64,000 nt of DNA from Flavobacteriales bacterium (GTDB taxonomy: Bacteria > Bacteroidota > Bacteroidia > Flavobacteriales_D > Sanyastnellaceae), in NCBI GenBank assembly GCA_027491075.1, contig JAIXWX010000002.1:159905-223904 (forward strand). The letters are read 5' to 3'. Shown here piece by piece: positions 1-8,019 of this stretch; within the stretch, counting starts at the first letter, position 1; each line of letters begins with the position of its first letter. The position numbers and the translations under genes are program-made. Under the pieces are notes generated by a model, which had not been told where the DNA came from, ran no database searches, and worked only from the letters and a program-made list of their open reading frames with translations.

Positions 1-955
1 CGCCCAACGTATCATTATTGTTGCTTGTGGTACTTCCTGGCACGCCGGTTTAGTAGCCGAGTATTTGTTTGAAGATTTTGCGCGCATTCCTGTGGAGGTG
101 GAATATGCCAGCGAGTTTCGTTATCGAAACCCGGTGATCCTTCCGGGCGACATTGTCATTGCCATTTCACAATCGGGAGAAACTGCGGACACCTTAGCGG
201 CAATAGAACTTGCAAAAGAACGCGGCGCATACATTTTCGGAGTATGCAACGTGGTGGGATCGAGTATTTCTAGAGCCACACACACCGGCGCGTACACACA
301 CGCTGGGCCGGAAATAGGCGTGGCATCCACCAAAGCATTTACCGCACAAGTTACAGTATTATATCAGTTGGCACTCGCTGTTGCGTCTGCAAGGGATACC
401 ATTGCTCAAGAGCGACTGAACCGATTAATGGCAGGTCTAAACAGCATACCTGATCTTATTGAAGAGGTGCTGAAAACCAATGACGCAGTAGAGAAAATTG
501 CAGCCATTTATAAAGACTCAACCAACGCGCTCTATCTAGGTAGAGGATATACGTTCCCCGTTGCTTTAGAGGGTGCCTTAAAGTTGAAGGAAATTTCTTA
601 TATCCATGCAGAAGGGTACCCTGCCGCAGAAATGAAGCACGGACCAATAGCCTTGATTGATGAAGAAATGCCTGTGTTTGTCATTGCTACTCAAGGACAG
701 AGCTACGAAAAAGTGGTAAGCAATATTCAGGAGGTAAAGGCAAGAAAAGGAAAAATTATTGCCATTGTCACTGCAGGAGATAAGGTGGTTAAGGAATTGG
801 CAGACCATGTTATAGAAATACCCAAAACCGATGACAGCTTAGTGCCCATTGTTGCGGTAGTTCCATTGCAACTGCTTGCATATCATATTGCTGTAATGAG
901 AGGCTGTAATGTTGACCAACCCCGTAACCTAGCAAAAAGTGTCACTGTGGAGTGA
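1..955 (+). CDS. glmS: Glutamine--fructose-6-phosphate aminotransferase (isomerizing), C-terminal SIS domains; 5' truncated by window edge
   Basis: Frame open from base 2 (AQRIIIVACGTSWHAGLVAEYLFEDFARIPVEVEYASEFRYRNP...); SIS motifs SQSGETADT, EGALKLKEISYIHAEGYPAAEMKHGPIALI; C-term DQPRNLAKSVTVE is typical of GlmS. Confidence 0.97.
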   Translation, partial: AQRIIIVACGTSWHAGLVAEYLFEDFARIPVEVEYASEFRYRNPVILPGDIVIAISQSGETADTLAAIELAKERGAYIFGVCNVVGSSISRATHTGAYTHAGPEIGVASTKAFTAQVTVLYQLALAVASARDTIAQERLNRLMAGLNSIPDLIEEVLKTNDAVEKIAAIYKDSTNALYLGRGYTFPVALEGALKLKEISYIHAEGYPAAEMKHGPIALIDEEMPVFVIATQGQSYEKVVSNIQEVKARKGKIIAIVTAGDKVVKELADHVIEIPKTDDSLVPIVAVVPLQLLAYHIAVMRGCNVDQPRNLAKSVTVE

Positions 956-1038
956 TTTTTTCATTATCAACAGCCTTTGGTGCAGTCTTTGACAACAGTC
1001 GACGCCTTGCGAAAGAAATGCGTCGAAAAAAATGTTCT

Positions 1039-1069
1039 TTTGGTCGATGAGAGATTTCGTATAAATTTG
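1039..1069 (+). promoter_or_regulatory. Putative Bacteroidota primary-sigma promoter (TTTG-N19-TAAATTTG) for the outer membrane protein gene at 1192
   Basis: TTTG at 1039-1042, 19-bp spacer, TAAATTTG at 1062-1069; matches TTTG/TAnnTTTG consensus, 123 bp upstream of the ATG. Confidence 0.55.
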
Positions 1070-1073
1070 ACCC

Positions 1074-1105
1074 GTGAATGTCCGTTGTTAATAATTAACA
1101 TTCAC
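1074..1105 (+). promoter_or_regulatory. 5'UTR hairpin with overlapping alternative palindrome
   Basis: GTGAATGT...ACATTCAC (8-bp arms) overlapping TGTTAAT-A-ATTAACA (1086-1100), just downstream of predicted -7 box. Confidence 0.5.
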
Positions 1106-1191
1106 AAGTTAGAAAACCGATATAAAACCGTAAAAATCACAACAAGAAATTGCACAAACTTGCAATATCATAACCCAAAAACTCAACATTT

Positions 1192-2040
1192 ATGAAAAAG
1201 AAACTTTTGTTTGTTGCATTGGCCTTAGCATCTACAGGTCTTTTCGCACAGAAGCAGACCGGTGGAGAGAAGAACATTGAAGTACAGTTCTCTCCTTTGA
1301 ATGCTAGTCCAATCTCTACAAACGGAATCCGTTTGCGTTTGTTTAACAGCGAGTCTTCTGCTATCCGTATCGGTTTCGGTATCGGTGGTGGTACTACTAC
1401 TACTGTTAACACACAGCCATTTGAAGCTACAAGCTCTTCAGGAACAGACGTTCCAGTTGATGCATTGTATGACTATGACAGAAACTTCAGCTTCAATATC
1501 CGTCCAGGATATGAAATGCACTTCGAAGGAACTGACCGTCTTTCTCCATACGTAGGTGCTGAATTATTGATTGGTATCAACAGAAACTCTTTCGAAAGAG
1601 AATTCTGGGGACCAAACTCTCAAATTTCAGTTGACAACCAACAAAGAGAGAACTTCGAAATGTTCACTATGAAGAGAAACGAAGGTTCTACTGTAATCGG
1701 TTTCGGAGCAGTAGCGGGTGTGGATTACTACATCGCTGACAACCTTTATCTTGGTGCTGAAATCGGTTTCGGTTTCAACAGAACTGTACTAAGAGACGTT
1801 GAAGTAGAAGTATCTGATGAGAACTACTACATCTTCACTAACGACAACGCTGACGTATTGGGTGGTTATGTTGCTGATTTCGGCGATTTCAACGACGTTG
1901 CTACAGTAGTTGACGGTACTAACAACACTCGTATCCTTGAAAACAGAACCATCGTGGGTGACAACTCTGGCGATTGGAAAGATTTTCAGTGGGGAGTTAC
2001 CTTCCAGCCTACTATCCGTTTGGGTTGGTTGTTTAACTAA
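1192..2040 (+). CDS. Outer membrane beta-barrel protein (OmpX/OmpW-like size class), secreted
   Basis: Signal peptide MKKKLLFVALALASTGLFAQ; alternating aromatic/polar strands, PYVGAELLIG, LYLGAEIGFGFN, terminal aromatic ...TIRLGWLFN; codons biased to GGT/ACT/AAC/TTC/CGT. Confidence 0.8.
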   Translation: MKKKLLFVALALASTGLFAQKQTGGEKNIEVQFSPLNASPISTNGIRLRLFNSESSAIRIGFGIGGGTTTTVNTQPFEATSSSGTDVPVDALYDYDRNFSFNIRPGYEMHFEGTDRLSPYVGAELLIGINRNSFEREFWGPNSQISVDNQQRENFEMFTMKRNEGSTVIGFGAVAGVDYYIADNLYLGAEIGFGFNRTVLRDVEVEVSDENYYIFTNDNADVLGGYVADFGDFNDVATVVDGTNNTRILENRTIVGDNSGDWKDFQWGVTFQPTIRLGWLFN

Positions 2041-2066
2041 TCGATTGTTTTTGTAAAGAAAATAGT

Positions 2067-2094
2067 AAGGGTTATGGCTAAGGCCATAACCCTT
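2067..2094 (+). promoter_or_regulatory. Intercistronic perfect 12-bp stem / 4-nt loop hairpin
   Basis: AAGGGTTATGGC-TAAG-GCCATAACCCTT between stop of 1192..2040 and start of 2118..3026; followed by only TTT (weak U-run). Confidence 0.7.
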
Positions 2095-2117
2095 TAACAC
2101 TTAAATACACAACACTC

Positions 2118-3026
2118 ATGAACCTAAAGTTTTTCGCATTTGCGGCAACCATCGGAGCAAGCTTGGTGTTTGCTGGTTGTCAGAAAGAAGAAGAAGCAAC
2201 TTACGGAGCTCCTGTTAGTGTTCAAACTGGTCAAAAGGTTGGCACTGCCACCATTTCTGGTGAAAACATGCGCGAGGCATCCAAAGTAGTTTCTAAAGTT
2301 CCTAAACTTCGTTATTACGATCCGTACAGACACCGTTTCCTTGACCTGAATCTACAAAACAGAGAGTTCGTCTTCTCTGATCCAGATGAAGGTTTCACGT
2401 TTGACAATATCGGAGCTAACAACGATGTAATGGTGTACTCTGATAATAGCGGAGACTACATCATCTACTCTACGGGTATTGCTTCTGCTGCCAATGGCGG
2501 AGGTGGTCTTGTAGTAGCAGGTGAAACCGTACTAAACATGGACTTCACCGTGTGCATAGGTGCTCAGGAAATCCAAGATGGATCTAGCTGGGATGACCTT
2601 TTCGACATCGGTGCTGACTTCGACGAATTTGGCCTCGTTGTAGGTATTGCTGGCGATTTCGATGCATTGCAAGATGCTGATTGGGAATCTGAAAATTTCG
2701 ATCCTTTTGAATTCATCGAAGGATATGCTTCTTACTATGTAATCTCTTCAGATCTTAGCGGAGAGCACGAAGTATTTGATTGGTTAGGTTGGGTGAACGA
2801 TGAGTTCAGCGACATCAATGATTTCGCTAGCTCTGTAGTGATCGACCTACAGCAAGAAGCTATTTATTTGTCTACCTCTGGTACCGTAACTGTTGCCGGT
2901 GGATCTATGACTTATGATGGAGAATACGCAAGCCTTATGGATGTATTCACCAGCTTCTTTGAAGATTCTGAAGAAGATGTTGATATTGATATCGTAAGTG
3001 GTTACGGTCAAATGGCTTGTAACTAA
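2118..3026 (+). CDS. Hypothetical secreted lipoprotein, acidic
   Basis: Lipobox-like signal MNLKFFAFAATIGASLVFAGCQKEEE; D/E-rich body; no recognised domain. Confidence 0.75.
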   Translation: MNLKFFAFAATIGASLVFAGCQKEEEATYGAPVSVQTGQKVGTATISGENMREASKVVSKVPKLRYYDPYRHRFLDLNLQNREFVFSDPDEGFTFDNIGANNDVMVYSDNSGDYIIYSTGIASAANGGGGLVVAGETVLNMDFTVCIGAQEIQDGSSWDDLFDIGADFDEFGLVVGIAGDFDALQDADWESENFDPFEFIEGYASYYVISSDLSGEHEVFDWLGWVNDEFSDINDFASSVVIDLQQEAIYLSTSGTVTVAGGSMTYDGEYASLMDVFTSFFEDSEEDVDIDIVSGYGQMACN

Positions 3027-3050
3027 TCTGAATAAACGTTTTATGTCATT

Positions 3051-3086
3051 AAAAAAGCCTCGTTCTATCGAACGAGGCTTTTTTTT
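3051..3086. terminator. Bidirectional intrinsic terminator
   Basis: AAAAAAGCCTCGTTC-TATC-GAACGAGGCTTTTTTTT between convergent genes 2118..3026(+) and 3093..3974(-). Confidence 0.9.
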
Positions 3087-3092
3087 GGCTGT

Positions 3093-3974
3093 TCAAGCTT
3101 TCTTTCTTAGTCTATTCTCTAAAAAAATTGTCCCTAGAATGATTCCAGAACCTAAATAAAACTGGGGCGACATGAATTCTTTTTCTCCATAAAGAAATAA
3201 AGCAATAAGAATAGTGTACAATGGCTCTAGATTAATCGCCAATGCCACTGTAAAAGGTGTGAGCACCTTCATTACATCTATGCTCACAATAAAAGCAATA
3301 CCCGTAGCTACGGTTCCCAGAATCAGAACTAACAAAAAGTCTCTTTGATCAATCGCCACTACATCACTGAAGTGCACACCGCTTAAGAATAAGAAGACGG
3401 TCATCCCAAGAAAAGCAAAAAACATTTCGTAAAACGCCATTTTCACAGGATGATACGTTTTTACCAAAATACTGTTTGTACTGGAGAAAATTGCAGCGAG
3501 CAACGCTGCAGTCAAGGACATCACAATGCCTAATTGTTTATCTGGTTCAAAGCGGAAAATAATCGTTAAACCAAGAACAACCAAACCACCTAAAACCAAT
3601 TCAAGCTTAGAAAAACGCGTCTTCCGTATAAGCGGTGAAGTCAAAGCGACAAAAAACGAAGTAGTGCTAATCACAGCGAGGGCCGTAGAAACATTGCTCA
3701 CTTTAATACTTCCAAAAAAGAATATCCAATGTGCCGCCGTTAGCAACCCAACAATAGCGTACATGGCTGCTTCTTTAGGCGCAAGTCTCCATTCTATTTT
3801 CTTAAAGAATAAATAAACCCCAATAGTGATCGTAGCGATAAATACACGCCACCACACCAACTCTTGAGCATCTAAAGAAATTTCGTTGCCTAAAATACCA
3901 GTGAATCCCCAAACGAAAACAGTAAGGTGAAGTGCCAATAATGCTTTACTTCTCGTCATCTTCTGCTTTCTCAA
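3093..3974 (-). CDS. EamA/DMT superfamily transporter
   Basis: About 10 hydrophobic segments; LHLTVFVWGFTGILGNEI, two EamA-like repeats (ALAVISTTSFFVALTSPL ... ALAINLEPLYTILIALFLYGE). Confidence 0.88.
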   Translation of the reverse strand: MRKQKMTRSKALLALHLTVFVWGFTGILGNEISLDAQELVWWRVFIATITIGVYLFFKKIEWRLAPKEAAMYAIVGLLTAAHWIFFFGSIKVSNVSTALAVISTTSFFVALTSPLIRKTRFSKLELVLGGLVVLGLTIIFRFEPDKQLGIVMSLTAALLAAIFSSTNSILVKTYHPVKMAFYEMFFAFLGMTVFLFLSGVHFSDVVAIDQRDFLLVLILGTVATGIAFIVSIDVMKVLTPFTVALAINLEPLYTILIALFLYGEKEFMSPQFYLGSGIILGTIFLENRLRKKA

Positions 3975-4560
3975 TTTCCACTATTCCACCACTGACGATA
4001 TACTTCATAATTTCTACGCTATTTCTATCGATGGGAGTCACATTCTTCTTTGGAACAACCACAAGATGTCCAGAAAAGCTATAAGACATGGGGAAATAGA
4101 CTGCCACTTTACCTTCGATTTCGTCGGCCAATTCGGTGAGGTCTTCATCTGTGACAAAACCAATCATTTCTAGCTCTTGCTGAGGATTTATTTTAACCAA
4201 AACCGGCTTATTAAAGCGCTTCTTGCTACCAACAAAGGCATCAATAAGATCTTTCAAACTTTTGTAAAAAGGCACTTTCTCCAACCATCTTCCTAGCCTT
4301 CTCTTAATGGGATCAGAGATCAACTTTGTTCCCAAATATCCCATCAAAAAGAGAAATACCAACAATAAAAAGATGCTCAATGGAGATATCTCCGTGCCTG
4401 TCCTGTCTAGTTCTTCTTTGGTGTAAAGTACATTCAATAACGGTGTACTCAGCCAAACTAAAATTTTATATATGATATAAAATACAATGGCAATAGGTAC
4501 CGTGATTAACACACCATTCAAGGTATAACCAGCAATACCCCTTAAAATCCCATTCTTCAT
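3946..4560 (-). CDS. DUF502 family membrane protein (start set to 4560, not the ORF-track 4623)
   Basis: MKNGILRGIAGYTLNGVLITVPIAIVFYIIYKIL ... LLVFLFLMGYLGTKLISDPIKRRLGRWLEKVPFYKSLKDLIDAF ... YFPMSYSFSGHLVVVPKKNV; the extra N-terminus from 4623 would lie in a terminator hairpin. Confidence 0.85.
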   Translation of the reverse strand: MKNGILRGIAGYTLNGVLITVPIAIVFYIIYKILVWLSTPLLNVLYTKEELDRTGTEISPLSIFLLLVFLFLMGYLGTKLISDPIKRRLGRWLEKVPFYKSLKDLIDAFVGSKKRFNKPVLVKINPQQELEMIGFVTDEDLTELADEIEGKVAVYFPMSYSFSGHLVVVPKKNVTPIDRNSVEIMKYIVSGGIVEIEKAEDDEK

Positions 4561-4592
4561 GAAGACACTATTTGTGGCAAATGTACCAAAAT

Positions 4593-4632
4593 AAAAAACC
4601 GCGGTTGCTGTGTTGATTAGCAAACCGCGGTT
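4593..4632 (-). terminator. Intrinsic terminator of the 4649..7918 gene
   Basis: On minus strand: AACCGCGGTTTGCT-AATCAACAC-AGCAACCGCGGTT followed by TTTTATTTT; stem has one bulged base. Confidence 0.8.
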
Positions 4633-4648
4633 CTAATTCTGCGAAAAA

Positions 4649-7600
4649 TTATTTTACTATCACTCGAAGCGTTTGGCTTGCATTATCCGATTCACAAAGA
4701 ATCGTGTACACACCAGATGGATAATTTCCAACATCTAACCTTGTGGTTCCGATATTGACGTTGCTCAATCGTGTCACTTCCTTTCCTGCGATATCAAACA
4801 CACGTACTAGGTTCAGTTGCTGAGAAACCTCTAAATTGATGAAGTCACTTGCTGGCACTGGATAAGCAGTAATATTCGTGCTGGAGTTCTCCTCTACAGA
4901 AGAATAAACAACATCCACTGTGATGCTCGATGCATCAGTACAACCATCTAAGCTCGCAATTAAAGTAACAGTCAATTCAGCCAGTGGTGCTAAAGCATCG
5001 TAAGAATAAAAATACTCACTCAAATCTCCTTCTAGTGTTTGGCCGTCACCCAAGTCCCACTCAAGGGTAGCACCATTTGTGCTGGTATTGGTAATATCCA
5101 CTGTTACTCCATTATCACCAAACACTACTGGGTTCGCGATGGCAAATGATGCAATCACTTGCTCTGTTATATCTTCCATGTAACGAGGATAGATGACATA
5201 ACCTTGATCGTAAGGAGCTGATTCGTCCATCTGCTCTACTATTCCCGTCAAAGTAAAACGACCGTCTATTACAGCCTCGTCAAAGATTTCAGAATCACCG
5301 TCGATCAAGATCTGAAACACCCCGCTTCCTTCAGCATCCACCACAAAGAAACTTCCTTCTCCAGTCCATTGGTTTTGATCTACCAACTCAACACACTCGA
5401 TGGTTACCAAACTACTTTCATTTTCTTCAGTTATAGAAGTAACCACGGTAGAAGGGAACAATGGATGATTCTGATCTATTAATGTAATTGCATCCGGACG
5501 AATCTCGGACTGTCCCATAAACTGATCAATAATTCCCTGAACGTGAATACTGTCGCCCTCACTTACAGAATACCCTAAGTTTTCCAAAGCACTAAAGACC
5601 TTGATTCCACCGGTTTCATCCAATAAATGAAAGTGAATTCCTTGCGCATTGAAGTTAATACCATGAACAATTCCTCTAAGCTCGCAAGGAACATCCGAAC
5701 TATCCAAAATACCATTGGCATCCGTTCCTTTAACTTCAGCAATAGAATACAAAGGATAGGACTGATCATTGGCTACAATCGTCAATGTGAATTCCGGAAT
5801 AAGTATCTCCTCTCCATTCAATGCAGTCAACTGAAGTGTAAAAAACTCCACATTGTCTTCTTCGATTAGATCGTCAATCACCTGAATGGATATCGTTTGC
5901 TGTGAATTTCCAGGTTCAAATGTCAATACTTGTGGCCCATCATTCACGTAGTCCTCTCCAGCCAGCGCTGTTCCGTCGATGAAAGACAATTCCAGTTGTG
6001 CTTGAACTGGAATATTGTAAGCTATGATGGCTACATCGTAAGTTCCTACACCTTCTTCAACACTTTGAGCGCTGATTTCGAATCCCAAAACAGGCACATC
6101 AGAGCAAGGAATGAAGTCATGCTGACCAATGGTTGAATAAACATTAGAACTGACAACGGCATATTGATTGGCTGCAACGCTCCAGTCAGTAGTACCTTCT
6201 GTTACGAAAGGAAGTCTTGTCAGCGCAAAGTTTTGAGTGGTTCCGCTTCCTACCGACCAAAAATCACCCGGGTCTTGTCCAATCACACCAATAGCATCGA
6301 TATCTACCCCATTTTGTTGAAGTACAAATGCATCATCACCATTAAAATTAACTACGGTGCTCTGAGCATCAGCGATCGCTAAGAGCTCCGGCCCAGCTTG
6401 TGGGTGGGCAATAACGTAGGTTTCTCCTCCAGCGAGAATTCCTTCTGGAGCAAAAACTGTATTGAATGTGGTTGAACCATTGGTGTATAAAAACACCTCA
6501 TAGTTATCTAAATCGATTGGATAAATAGACGTATTATACAATTCTATCGCCTTATTAAAAGACGATCCTTCAAAGTATTCTGATATAATCAATGACTCAC
6601 ATCCATTTTCGAAGGAGCAGTCCAGTACCTGAATAGTGATGAAATTGTCTGTCAAGGCCACACAAGCGCCGTCCGTTGCAATCAATGTCGCATCATCTCC
6701 AATTTCCAAAGTTGAAGCATCCAGATTCGGGTAATAAGACAAGCCCCATATTCTATATGCTCCGAAAGGAAGGTTATCCAAATTGATCAATCCCGCATCT
6801 AGCACTTGTACGATCGTATTGGATGCTGTGGTAAGCAAGAATAAGAAGTCCTGTGGTTCATTGCCTGTCAATCCAACTTCAATAAAATCAGCCTCTCCAT
6901 CGTTGCAAATAGAATAGAAAGAAGCCTCAGAAGTAATTGTACCTCCTACACAAACGGGCAAAGAACAATCCTCAATCACGATATCCACAGAGTTGTTGCT
7001 AACGTCAATGCAATCGTCCGAATCCACCGCGCTGATCAAATCACCTTCTTCAATAGTGATTCCATCTAGATTGCCCGTGTACACAACAGCAAAAACTTCA
7101 TATTGTCCAATAGGATAAAGATCCAAATCAAAACTTCCAATATCACTCAGGGCTACAATCAATCCAGAAAAATCTACTAAAGCATAGAAGTAAGTTTCAT
7201 CTACCTCAGGAGCGCCAGAAAGTGAAAAGAAATATGGATCTTCATCCTCGTTGCTGCATGAAGTAATGGGTTCTGTAAACATCATCGGAACTACATCTAG
7301 CGCAATGCAAGTTGGTGTTGCTCCCGCATTGAATGCACCAGGAGTTGGAGCTTGACGCACAAAGTTAGAAGACGCAAAAGGGGATCCTCCATCTGGAACT
7401 CTGGACAGAGATACGGCTGTTCCTGTTGACTCCGCGTTTTCATCTGCTTGGATCTGACCAGGGGTGAGCACAGATAAAAGTACTGTATCATCCAGGTCTA
7501 AGGTGCCATATACCAAAGCATCTACTAGGCCTGTATTGGTAACAGGAGTGGACGCAGGAAACGCACTTATATCGGCACTATAGATGGCTACGGCATCTGC

Positions 7601-7918
7601 CCCATTTTGAAGGGTATTCTCAGGAAAAATGATTTGTACCCCGTTTACCCCTGCATTCCCCAAAACGAAAAGTCCATTGTTATCCGTAGAGAATCCATTC
7701 AAGCTAAATGTCTGATAAGACAGGTCATTCGATCCATTGTAGAAGACTACTACTAGCCCGTCCAAAGAGGTGTTTGGAGCTCCGAGAAGTTCGACAAACT
7801 CAGAAGCATCATTGACCATATCAATTACAGGTTGATCACAGTCTAGCTCATTGATGACTACTTGGCTTTGTGCCGAAAAGGTTACGAAGAGCAGTGTTGC
7901 AAGTAAAAAACGCTTCAT
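4649..7918 (-). CDS. Multi-domain secreted protein: two lamin-tail-like domains, Calx-beta, OB-fold-like, PKD and type-A T9SS C-terminal sorting domain
   Basis: Start at MKRFLLATLLFVTFSAQSQVVINELD (7918); VVINELDCDQ...NDASEFVEL and LIISEYFEGSSFNKAIELYN (LTD); FIDGTALAGEDYV (Calx-beta); TLEWDLGDG (PKD); ITAYPVPASDFINLE...GVYTILCESDNASQTLRVIVK (T9SS type A). Confidence 0.85.
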   Translation of the reverse strand: MKRFLLATLLFVTFSAQSQVVINELDCDQPVIDMVNDASEFVELLGAPNTSLDGLVVVFYNGSNDLSYQTFSLNGFSTDNNGLFVLGNAGVNGVQIIFPENTLQNGADAVAIYSADISAFPASTPVTNTGLVDALVYGTLDLDDTVLLSVLTPGQIQADENAESTGTAVSLSRVPDGGSPFASSNFVRQAPTPGAFNAGATPTCIALDVVPMMFTEPITSCSNEDEDPYFFSLSGAPEVDETYFYALVDFSGLIVALSDIGSFDLDLYPIGQYEVFAVVYTGNLDGITIEEGDLISAVDSDDCIDVSNNSVDIVIEDCSLPVCVGGTITSEASFYSICNDGEADFIEVGLTGNEPQDFLFLLTTASNTIVQVLDAGLINLDNLPFGAYRIWGLSYYPNLDASTLEIGDDATLIATDGACVALTDNFITIQVLDCSFENGCESLIISEYFEGSSFNKAIELYNTSIYPIDLDNYEVFLYTNGSTTFNTVFAPEGILAGGETYVIAHPQAGPELLAIADAQSTVVNFNGDDAFVLQQNGVDIDAIGVIGQDPGDFWSVGSGTTQNFALTRLPFVTEGTTDWSVAANQYAVVSSNVYSTIGQHDFIPCSDVPVLGFEISAQSVEEGVGTYDVAIIAYNIPVQAQLELSFIDGTALAGEDYVNDGPQVLTFEPGNSQQTISIQVIDDLIEEDNVEFFTLQLTALNGEEILIPEFTLTIVANDQSYPLYSIAEVKGTDANGILDSSDVPCELRGIVHGINFNAQGIHFHLLDETGGIKVFSALENLGYSVSEGDSIHVQGIIDQFMGQSEIRPDAITLIDQNHPLFPSTVVTSITEENESSLVTIECVELVDQNQWTGEGSFFVVDAEGSGVFQILIDGDSEIFDEAVIDGRFTLTGIVEQMDESAPYDQGYVIYPRYMEDITEQVIASFAIANPVVFGDNGVTVDITNTSTNGATLEWDLGDGQTLEGDLSEYFYSYDALAPLAELTVTLIASLDGCTDASSITVDVVYSSVEENSSTNITAYPVPASDFINLEVSQQLNLVRVFDIAGKEVTRLSNVNIGTTRLDVGNYPSGVYTILCESDNASQTLRVIVK

Positions 7919-8019
7919 TTGATTGATTATTAGGACAACAAAAATAAGGTGAGAAAAGTACCAAACGGCATATCCCATTTATTTCTTATTATTGTAGTAA
8001 CCTTGACATTATTTGATAC

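Noticed and set aside
999-1026. TCGACGC ... GCGTCGA inverted repeat after glmS
   Set aside because: Only 7-bp arms with a 14-nt loop and no T-run on the glmS strand; too weak to call a terminator.
977-1195. 72-aa ORF on + strand upstream of the barrel gene
   Set aside because: Overlaps the predicted promoter and 5'UTR; no signal or recognisable family.
4561-4623. N-terminal extension of the DUF502 ORF to 4623
   Set aside because: The extension lies in a strong terminator hairpin for the upstream gene; DUF502 homology-like sequence begins at MKNGILRG (4560).
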